A stretch of 64,000 bases of DNA from Phlebopus portentosus (taxonomy: Eukaryota; Basidiomycota; Agaricomycetes; Boletales; Boletinellaceae): contig JAYXKI010000009.1 in the NCBI GenBank assembly GCA_037892935.1, positions 682,001-746,000 of the forward strand. Reading direction: 5' to 3'. Made by a program: the position numbers and the translations under genes. This document shows, one piece after another, positions 55,365 through 64,000 of this stretch. The notes under the pieces were generated by a model. It was not told the DNA's origin. It made no database searches and saw nothing but the letters and a program-made list of their open reading frames with translations. How positions within the stretch are numbered: position 1 is the first letter of the stretch; each line of letters opens with the position of its first letter.

Positions 55365-55778
55365 GTTGAGAAACAGATTCGAGCCAGGGTTAAGTTCGCT
55401 TGGGAGATTCGAGAGGAAGCCCTGTGGTTGCCGCGTATGGTCACAAGAGCTTAGTAGAAGGCGGAGTGAACACTACGACTAGCACTAGTAGCCACCACCA
55501 CCACACTTCTTGAACAGTGCGCGTAGCAGCTTTGAAGAGACAGATGCTCTATGGCATGTAGAGCCTTTTGCACTGTAGAAGATAAAATAAAATAAATGTT
55601 AGAAAATTTGTGATAATATTACTTTTGAAACCTTACGTTCACGGTTCAAGTTCAAGTCACGGCCTCGGCTGCCTTGATTGGTCGATCCCTCGCATTTTTA
55701 TCCAAAACCGGATCTGCTCAGTTTTTGTCCTCTTCACTCAACATATCCGAGTGAAGACAACTGACGACGAGCAAGAGA
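55365..55778. other. Divergent promoter, SET2 and RPA49
   Basis: 414 bases between the two start codons. It includes a short CACCACCACC run near 55494 and an AT-rich patch at 55580-55625. No defined motif. Confidence 0.45.
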
Positions 55779-57674
55779 ATGATGTTGTCTCAAGCATCCA
55801 TCACCAAAAAGCGAAAACGCGCAGACTCGACTTCGGACCACCTCAATATCTCCATCTACGACAAGTCACCTTCTGCAGTTGGACCTGTTCTTGGTGAGTC
55901 TACTCGTCATACTCTTTTCCAGAGTACATAAATCTTATGTCGTTCGTTGTTTAGCCACTTTTTCGACACTTGAACCTCCAAAATCTACAGCGTTCTCGGT
56001 CTACGCCCCGCCTCAGAGACCAAGAAAGGACAAAAGTATCGATGGAAGCACAAATGCGGTACAAGCTCAAGAAGAGGAATTCTCTCGGAGAAGCTTAGCT
56101 CTTGCTGGAGAGACGGATACTGTAGAATTTTACGCTACAGGCGAGGCCGCAGCTGCTCAAAGAGGGTGTCGGTACGTCCTCGACCTCATTCCTTCACTTC
56201 CTTTCGCTCATTTTCAATGTATGCCCTCAACTACTCCATCAATACAGGTATCTGATCGGGATCCGCAACAAACGTACCAACACTTTGCTTCTTCGACCCA
56301 GTCCCTTACAGATCCTGGGTCGACGAGTGAAGGCTCTCAAGGACCTCGTACCTCTCCCATCGACATCTTTTTCGCTTTCGGAACAGGCTCGAGCAACAGA
56401 GAGGATGGAACAACGAGCTGCTCTAGGAGAGACTTTTGGTACGCAGAAAGCCCAGAAGGCGTTACGAGCGACAGAGAGAAATCGCGTGGACGTATCTGCA
56501 ATGGAAGACGTCGTTGGACATATCCAAGAAAGTGTTGAATTAGGGACGAAGAGTTTACCGACTCAAGGTAAGTTGTTGTCCTCATTCCAATCATAGAAAG
56601 GATTTATCATTTGTTTTCTTCTGCTTAATTCTTTATTCGGTTGAATACAGAGGAAGCAAAAGAAATCTCCGATGCCTCACGACAAATTCCCAAATTCAAC
56701 ATCGACGCTACACGTCCTGAAGATGTCTACAAGCTGCATGACATCGTCCCTAGTTCTGAACTTCGTGCGGTACCGATCAAGGACTTACAAAACGCCTTCC
56801 CGGAACAAAGGATGGGGTGTATTCCCGGACCTTTCAGACACTCTGAATGGATGAAGGCACATCTAGAAAGAGTATTTGCGTCTGGAGAGAAACCAAGCAA
56901 AAGGACACTGTAAGTTCGAATTCTTAGTGCTTCGGGTTTGTATCGCAAAATAATACTGAATATTAATCCTGCCATTTGATACTTTAGGAGAATCTTGATG
57001 TACATTGCGATTCTCCTGACCTTCCGCGCGGGCGCACCAAGGTATTGCGCGAACCGAAGCGACTTGGAAGAACGCCTCCCCGGTGTACCATCCATCATCG
57101 TCGATGGGATTTATTCACGATTTACGGAGACAGTTCGAGGAAGCTCCGCGTAAGTCCGACGTCTCGTTCATACAACTGCTTCCTTCTGAAGCTGAGGACC
57201 TACCGTGACACCCGAGAGTCGTATGTTCCGATCGAGCCTGACGAAATTCATCTTTGCTGCAGGACGAAGTTCACAAGCGACAATGCCGTGCGTTTACTAA
57301 CCCATGTCTTTGCACTGTGTCTACGCGTGGATAATTTCGCGAGCGACACGGCCCTGCTCGCCTCAGACCTTAGAGAATCTGTCACCAAGTATGTTTTCCA
57401 ATTTCCTTCCATTTACTAGCCATCTTCTCACTGCTCGTGACTATAGGGTCAACCCACACTTCAAGCTTCTCGGTAAGTTCGCTTGTAATCCATCCCAAGT
57501 CCTGAATTCCTCCTTTCTGACTGCTGATCTCAATAGGGTGTAAGATCGAGAAACTGAGTGCGGCGGAGATGAACCGACTCAGACTTCCTGCGATGGCTGC
57601 GGAGCAGAAGAGGGCGGTGCTACGTGTGCCGTTGGAATTCCCTAAGGCAAGGGCGAGGCGGAGAGCTGCCGCGT
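55779..57674 (+). CDS. RPA49: RNA polymerase I subunit A49
   Basis: At least six exons starting at ATG 55779 (ATG ATG; MMLSQASITKKRKRADS). The first exon ends at a GTGAGT donor after GPVL. Then ATFSTLEPPKSTAFSVYAPP, typical of the A49 N-terminal domain that dimerises with A34.5, a middle linker (ETFGTQKAQKALRATERNRVD), and the C-terminal tandem winged-helix part: PEDVYKLHDIVPSSELRAVPI, RILMYIAILLTFR, NAVRLLTHVFALCLRVDNF and VNPHFKLLGCKIEKL. The stop is at 57672-57674. A49 aids Pol I initiation and elongation in the nucleolus. It lies 7 kb from UTP10, another rRNA-synthesis gene. Some internal exon borders are approximate. Confidence 0.88.
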
Positions 57675-59686
57675 GAGGTCCCGGTTCAGAGTTTGGGGAC
57701 GTGGCGATGTATGCGTCAGATTCAAATTCAAGAACTGAGCACGGGAGAAGAAACCGATGAGACTTAGGTCGCCGAAGCGGCGAGGCCTTCCCGCGCTCGC
57801 GACATCCACGAACGGAGGATAGTTCGTAGGTGGGAAAAGGACGAAATTTGTGAAGTATTTCAATCTCGGTCAATCAGTATCAGAAGTACGGACTGCACGG
57901 TCTAGATATAAGAGATGCCTGAGGGTCCGGATACCGATTATTCAAGATACCGTTGCGGATGAGTTAGACCGAGGGTAGACCAGAAAAGATCAAAAGCCTC
58001 CCGGTGCTGTAGCTCAAGATTCCCGACTATCAAGATGATACACTCCTGACAACAAGATCGAGGTACAGATCGCCAAAGATAAAGAAGTTGACCATGCAGA
58101 TTGATGGGACTTTGACTTGGGCAATATCACTTTTGTTGTGTGTGAACGAGGATAAGAAATAAGGGTTTTCGGGTGACAATCAGGTTGATGACATCAATAT
58201 GCGCGAATTGCCGAAATTTCTTCAATGTTGGCTCGTACTTGCACGTACTTGCAAAAGCATTTCAAAATGATATTTAAATAACACTTTTATTGATTTTATT
58301 ACACGCTGCTAGATAATTCTGATGCAATCTTTGGACGAGAAGTTGGTTAGCATCATTTCTCTTAGCAGCTTCTAACTATCCAGAAAGACCAGAAAGAGCT
58401 CTCCTCCGATTTTGGATGGCTTTTCACGCGAATAAACAGCACGATTCGGATGATTGCCACTACGTCGCAAGGCTCAGATTGATCAGTTCTTGATTAGCAT
58501 ACATGCATGCATGTACCGTTACTAAAAATTTCACGGCTGTGTCAGTCTTGAGGGTAGCCTGTTGTAAGATGCTCTTGGAGACTGTGCTGAATGAATCATC
58601 CTGTCCTGACGAGTCGGAGGAGAAAAGTTCCCGTGACGGACGATCCTTGGGGCGATCCCCTCAAAGTATCCTCAAGCTGACAAATCCAGTGATCCGGTCA
58701 ACCTTATTTTTGGAATGCCGAGCAGACGCGTACCGCTAAGCGCGCCTTACTCAGCGCGTGTTTTGTACAGCGTCGAAGGAGTCATCACCGATGTTCATTC
58801 CATACTGCCATGTTTATATGGTCGTTGTATCTTTCTCAGCACTGCTTGTGCAATGCGCATGCGCTAGGGCGTGATCTGAGCCCTGTCAGTTAGTAAGTGC
58901 AGAATGAAGAACCCGCACTCTGTCTGATTCTCCGTTAAATTCCGTTGGACTGCGTTTCTCGATGAAGGCGCGCATAGCGGTTAGCTGAAAGCAGACCGAA
59001 CTTTGTGCTATTCGCGATATTCAGAAGGGGGCCGGAATTGGCTAGCAAATGGGAGCCATGCGAGAAGGACGGGAGGCAATGGGATCGCATTAAAGAGCAT
59101 CCCGCAGACCGCCGTTAGCAAGTAACTTTGTTGGATAGCACGAGAGCATGACCTCGAGGCCATCGGGCAAAATCGAGTCCGATGCGGTACGGGACTGCGC
59201 CTTCATCGGACTATTCTCCTTCGAATGATTAGATGCCGCGCACATGCGCAGTGCGACTATTGACCGGGGTGCGTATGTAAGCAGACTCCGCGGGAGATGA
59301 TTGGGTACGTGAGCCCCGACATGTGGTAACCGAGGCTTAGGAAGGGAGATGCTGACTGCGCGAGGCAGGCTTGGATGGCTTAGTCAACTGCACCATCGAT
59401 GCCGTGGTGATTACGATGCAATGACTCGATTCTATTTCCTTCTGCCCCTCTAGCAGCAGGATAATCGTCCGACCCCGATGCCGTCGTGTCTCTTTCTATC
59501 CAATCGTAGTATGTCCGCTCCGATGTCCCGATTCGCCTCGACACGGCTTTATAAACCCAGCGCTTGCACTGCGGTCCTCAATTATAGCTGACCCGCCACC
59601 GCAAACGCGTCCTCTCAGCTGAAACACCCCGCACAGTACACAAGTCCTTCCTGGACACTGCAGCAGCGCATCCACCACAAGCACCT
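57675..59686. other. Long intergenic region, 2 kb
   Basis: No frame with coding support, no tRNA or repeat recognised. Its right end holds the promoter of the IQ-motif gene. Confidence 0.5.
59548..59556 (+). promoter_or_regulatory. TATA box
   Basis: GGCTTTATAAACCC, about 135 bases upstream of the ATG at 59687, at a fitting distance for a basidiomycete promoter with a short leader. Confidence 0.5.
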
Positions 59687-60991
59687 GTGACGCCGACGTC
59701 TAAGAAGATGATCTGCACCCAGCCTACATCAGCCGGGCCCAGTGCCCCTCGCACAACCCGCAGTCTATCTGCACCTGCATACTCGTGCGCAAGCTCGTAT
59801 GCCTATCCAGAGAATCGTGACGCCATCTTCCCTTTCCCTGGTCCTGCACCCACATTGCATCAGCGCGAGCTCTATCTCCGCGCTTTGGAGCAAGAACGCG
59901 AAGAAATTTTGGCCGCGGCGTACTCTACAAAGCGTTCCAACTCTAGCCCGAGTTCTTCCGTATCTCCTTTCGCCGAGGCATACATTCGACCAGATTATGA
60001 CGTCGACGAGGATGACTCCGATTCTGACGATGATGAGATGCCACCTCGATTCGATGACCGTGGTCGTCAGCTCAACTTCCGAGAGACGGTCCGACAGCGA
60101 CAGGCCCGATTGGAGTTCCTCCGCCGGCAAGACTTTGCAAGGCGTATCGCACACCGAGGGCTAGAGGATTCCAGAGCTTCCGCGTACGCCATTAAACGTC
60201 TTCCGCCTCCACGAGCTCGCCCCATCGAGCGCGTCAATGCCGCCATCAAGATACAACGCGCGTATCGCTTGCATAGGATTGTCAAGGGCTTGAGCGAGTT
60301 GGCGGAACGCGTATGCGAAGCTCATGAAATATTCTTAACTCGCTCGAAGGAGAACTACGACGATGCGTGGAAGAAACACGCGGAAGTCTTACATGAGCTG
60401 TTGAGAGAACTCGGCGAACGGACTGGCGTACTCGCTGAGACTCAGACCAAGGCGAAGACGGATTGCCGTAACCTTCACCCTCGTGTACGCGCCGCGGCTC
60501 GAGCAGCGATGGAGGCGCTCCGCTCAGAGCTGGCCTTTCTCTATCGCGTGCAAATTAGCAGGCATTACTCGTTTTCCTCCTCCGCCTCGTCTATTTCGTC
60601 CAAGTCCTCCTCTTCTTCCGACTCGGAGGACGACTACTACGATGATGAGGAATACGACTCCGGCGAGGATGATGATGACTACGCGTCGTACACGTACACT
60701 CCACCTCAGCTCGTTAGCACGGAATTGTACGTCGTCGAGGAGGAGGACGAGGAAGAGGACGAGACAGATTACGTTTTGCGGCAACCACAGCCACGTCTTT
60801 GGTCAAATGCGATGCAGCTCTATGATACCAATTCAAGGACGAAGCATCAGCGAAGCCGTCATACTCCTCTGTCCTTGTCGACATCCTCACCTGTATCGGT
60901 AGTTCTGAGTCTCGTGAGATCGCCCGTATCGCGCTCGCCCTCCTTGGCCTCTATTCCAGAGGAACGCGACGAGGATTTCTTGACTGCTTAG
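59687..60991 (+). CDS. IQ-motif, acidic low-complexity protein
   Basis: A single-exon gene of 434 residues. An IQ calmodulin-binding motif sits near residue 185 (AAIKIQRAYRLHRI). A helical region follows (LAERVCEAHEIFLTRSKENYDDAWKKH...RAAARAAMEALRSELAFLY), which could be a BAG-like bundle as in IQ-BAG proteins, though I cannot confirm it. The N-terminus is Ser/Pro-rich; residues ~105-120 and 300-360 are strongly acidic (Asp/Glu/Tyr). The C-terminus is Ser-rich with repeated SPVS. A TATA box upstream suggests an inducible gene. The family is not firmly assigned. Confidence 0.7.
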   Translation: MTPTSKKMICTQPTSAGPSAPRTTRSLSAPAYSCASSYAYPENRDAIFPFPGPAPTLHQRELYLRALEQEREEILAAAYSTKRSNSSPSSSVSPFAEAYIRPDYDVDEDDSDSDDDEMPPRFDDRGRQLNFRETVRQRQARLEFLRRQDFARRIAHRGLEDSRASAYAIKRLPPPRARPIERVNAAIKIQRAYRLHRIVKGLSELAERVCEAHEIFLTRSKENYDDAWKKHAEVLHELLRELGERTGVLAETQTKAKTDCRNLHPRVRAAARAAMEALRSELAFLYRVQISRHYSFSSSASSISSKSSSSSDSEDDYYDDEEYDSGEDDDDYASYTYTPPQLVSTELYVVEEEDEEEDETDYVLRQPQPRLWSNAMQLYDTNSRTKHQRSRHTPLSLSTSSPVSVVLSLVRSPVSRSPSLASIPEERDEDFLTA

Positions 60992-61967
60992 ATTTCTCCT
61001 CTTTTCTCTTCTTCTCTATTTTCTTTTGCACCGTGCTTCAAACGCCTCTTTTTTCGAGTCTGATCGCATAGTATACTTCAGATGCTGCAATATTTTCCCC
61101 GATGGTTTCGCAATTTCAATTGTGCAAGTTTTTTTTTTACCGTCTTGACTCAAGTTTGCTTTGCATTTGTAGAGAAATTCCGTCACGGCATTTGTATTTT
61201 CGATACGCAGATAAGAATGTACTCCCCCCATAATCTCAAACTTGATTGTTGATTGGTTTGTTGCGTTGCGTGAAATCAAGTACTTCAAATTTCTCAAGCG
61301 ACTCGTTCAAGTATTGACGGTCTAGATAGAGCAATGCTAGTCGATCCTAAAAAATATGAAGGCGTAATTTGGACCATGAGCCATCATATTTTTAATGAGC
61401 TACTCGCCAATAATATCTGTCAATGCCCTTTTTTTCGCACATAAAGGCCCAAGGGCGCGTCTCATTGACTTTGCCCCTCTTTCTTGAACACATACACTCT
61501 TGATCGGTAGCGTCCACCTGAAGACATGTCAAACTCTCAATGATAAAGATGTGGATGCCTTCAAACTTGGTCAGATGTATAGTTTTTATAGCTTGTGGGA
61601 TGAAAGTGGTCTTTCCATCCATTTAGCTTGGAGTCAAACCTGCCTCTGGTCAGCATGTTGATTAGGTCATATGCTCTTACGAACATCCTACACTAGTGAG
61701 ATGATGTGCAATTTAAATTAGGAAGTGACCGTGATTGTCAGTATTTACTATGCCTGTAAGCACAATCTCGGACGTCATGCAGATTCAATAAGATAAATAG
61801 AACCCTTGTGGATGGATGGAGATGGAAGACAAAATCAAAGGACTCGATGAAATCAATTTATGATGAGATGATGGCATCAAATGCGTGAGAGATATATACC
61901 ATTTCAAACACGGACCTAAGATTTCAGCCAGCTTGATTTTTTTGGAGATATTGGGTTGTTTCGTCGA
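60992..61967. other. Intergenic, AT-rich
   Basis: About 1 kb. Short minus-strand frames at 61016 and 61392 look non-coding. No RNA gene recognised. Confidence 0.45.
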
Positions 61968-64000
61968 ATGTCCCTTGTGACGCACAGGCTCCCGTTCTCC
62001 CTCCTTGACCTCACTCTCGCGCAGGCGCAGGCTTGTCAGCGCATAAATGCATTATCAAGGGTTATTCAAGTGCGACAGGCGCACTCTACTGCGCTACAGA
62101 CGAAGGCACCCGAGGTCCGAGAGGGATATTTGAGTCCTCCATTGCCAGGTAGAGGGGGCGTAGAGAGGTATGTTCGATTTTATGGCATTCATAGACCATT
62201 CTCTTAGCATATTATTCCTTCTGCCTCAGGCGTCGTTCAGCGAGCATTGCAAAGGAGGCCAGGAGGCCGGCGCCAAAGACACGTCAAAGCGACACCGTAA
62301 GAGCACCGTCAGCAGCAGCTCTGTTGCTTCACGATCGAGTCGATTCCCTCGTGAAGCATACAGGTGGTGATGTACGTAGCCCGAACGTCGGTTCAAACAA
62401 ACAAACATCCTCACCAACAAGTCGTGTGAATTTAATTTTTCTTCAGCTTTATACGGAAGGCGCACAGGAAAATGAAATAGCCTATCCCGAGAACGAGTCG
62501 TATACCGAAGGTCGTCTATATTACGCCGAAACGGAGCTGCGAGACTTTTATACCGACTTGCTTACTCACCCGGAATCTGAGCTCGAAGCACAAGCCCGGT
62601 TCTTTCCTACTAAAACCAGGAGCAGACGGAGGGAGCTAGAGGAAATAGATAACAAAAGACGGAAAGAAAGGAGGGAAGTGTTGGACAGCGCCAGGAGCCG
62701 TTTAATTGTGGACAATGATGGGATACCGAATGAAGCGGACCCTTCATCTTCATCCTCCTTGGCAAGTCGTCTAGCCGGGCGGCGAAAAACTTCTCGCTCT
62801 TCGGAGTTCAGGGAAGGAGAACTGAAGCAAGACCTCTTGGTTGAACTGAGAGAACAGCTAGATCCTAAGAAGCTTCACCACAACATCTTGCTGCGCGTCT
62901 TAGATGTTGTCGAGAGCGTAGAGGAGGCGCGGAAAGTCGTTAATGGTCCCGGAACAAGAGTCGCAGGTACCCCCTCTACACCAGTTGTTGTTCTGTCTCC
63001 GAAGGAATGGGATGCACTCGTCCATACATGCGTACGTCTGGCCCACTTGTCTCTGAGTTTCTTTGGCTGATAATTGACCACTTATACAGATTGATGATAA
63101 TGAGTTAAGTATCGCAGAAGTTGGTTTACTTCTTATGAAGGTGAGAATTCGGAGAATACTTTAAAAGTGATAAAACAGCAGTCTGACATGTTCGTCAGCG
63201 TTGTGGCAATGAACCTCCCGAGGAGCTCGTCAATGATGTGTTAAACGCGCATGCTTCTGAAGGAGACGTGCCTGCGGTCTTAGCATTCTTTGAGAAACTT
63301 GCTATCGGTGGGTCAAGTCAAATATTCTACGATCGCTCTTGTGACTCAAACGATCTGAAATATCCCCAGGTAGGCCGACGGAGCGCCAGCGGGATCTCCA
63401 CATCAAAGTTCATTTAAAGTCTTCACCCTCAAGCACTTACGGCATCCCTTCCGCTCTTGAAGTTTTACACAAATACGAATCCCTCGCTCTCCTCCCTCCC
63501 GTGCAATCCTACACGCGCCTTATCTGTGCGCTGTTCTCCGCTCGTTCGGCTCAGCTTCAGGCACAAGCATGGGACCTTTTCGCGCACATGCGCTATGTAG
63601 CTCACGCCAAGCCGGACCCCGCACTTTACGCTCTGATGATTCGAGCATGTGCTGGGACTGGATTTTCTCAGTCTGGGTATGTTGCTGATCCAGTAAGAGC
63701 GCTGGATTTGTGGACGGAGATGACTACTGACATTGGACATGCGCCGACGGTTGGTGCGTATAACGCCATAATTCTCGCTTGCGCTCGATCCAGTGAATAT
63801 GTCGGCGAGGCATTTCGTCTTGCAAGAGAGATGCTTGACGGACACAGAGATGCGTATGGCTATCCTCTCATGCATGCTACCCAGGAGACATTTGATGCAT
63901 TGCTTGTGGCCGCAAAAACGCGGAAAGATTTACCTCGCGCAAGGTGGATACTCGCGGAGATGTTGAAGATTTACGAGCAAGCTGTGAAACAAGCCAAGGA
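61968..64000 (+). CDS. Mitochondrial pentatricopeptide-repeat protein, N-terminal part
   Basis: Starts at ATG 61968 (MSLVTHRLPFSLLDLTLAQ), with an Arg-containing, acid-poor N-terminus that looks like a mitochondrial presequence. Several introns follow, for example near 62167-62227 and 62380-62448, with small exons around 63090-63140. The last visible exon (from about 63370) carries helix-turn-helix repeats of PPR type: SYTRLICALFSARSAQLQAQAWDLFAHMR, DPALYALMIRACAGTG, TVGAYNAIILACARS and TQETFDALLVAAKTRKDLPRARWILAEML. PPR proteins bind organellar RNA. The gene continues past the window end, so the C-terminus is unseen and the specific target cannot be named. Confidence 0.8.

Noticed and set aside
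1..64000. CRISPR arrays, tRNA or rRNA genes
   Set aside because: No regular direct-repeat/spacer pattern of CRISPR type, no cloverleaf or rRNA core sequence recognised; the 10-base phased hexamers are too short and too variable in spacer to be CRISPR.

Overview
The window is nuclear DNA of a filamentous basidiomycete, most likely an agaricomycete. Genes are broken by many short (about 45-65 base) GT-AG introns. Several predicted proteins belong to families I know from agaricomycetes (a DUF6699 protein, a polytopic membrane protein, a JmjC-like fragment). The housekeeping genes HSP78, UTP10, SET2 and the RNA polymerase I subunit A49 have fungal architectures. There are no operons; gene pairs are divergent or convergent. 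Layout: 1-0.44 kb, end of an unknown gene (minus). 0.75-3.4 kb, a coiled-coil protein gene between two copies of a ~138 bp MITE-like inverted-repeat element. 4-4.9 kb, DUF6699 gene. 5.9-7.7 kb, DUF1365 gene with an apparent one-base frameshift. 7.7-8.7 kb, multi-span membrane protein. 9.2-31.4 kb, a mobile-element island. 31.4-34.6 kb, HSP78. 35.1-35.8 kb, START/SRPBCC protein with a 12-base micro-exon. 36.2-40.7 kb, CRIB plus kinase protein of the PAK type. 41-48.4 kb, UTP10. 48.8-50.6 kb, charged nuclear-type protein. 51.7-55.4 kb, SET2. 55.8-57.7 kb, RPA49. 59.7-61 kb, IQ-motif acidic protein. 62-64 kb, start of a PPR protein running off the end. The island is the striking part. One Helitron Rep-helicase gene (minus strand, about 2,150 codons when intact) is split twice by members of one Ty3/Gypsy family: a solo LTR at 9976-11319 (4-base duplication ATGT) and a full-length element at 12194-24233 (4-base duplication ACGG). 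The Helitron reading frame resumes exactly across both insertions. The full-length element has 1,628-base LTRs that differ at only five positions that I found, open gag and pol frames, and an extra gene on the opposite strand. That gene has three exons, encodes 724 residues, carries a Zn2Cys6 (Gal4-type) cluster and polyQ tracts, and begins 128 bases inside one LTR. The LTRs, and parts of the coding regions, contain arrays of the hexamer CG(A/G/T)AAC spaced at exactly 10 bases, up to six in a row. The diverged solo LTR also has a 10-base array. My leading hypothesis is that the element encodes its own DNA-binding regulator and carries its binding sites. The 10-base phasing and the Zn2Cys6 spacing are read directly from the sequence; the regulatory link is inference. 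Three conserved host genes show single-base frame changes, which more likely reflect residual assembly errors than three independent pseudogenes.
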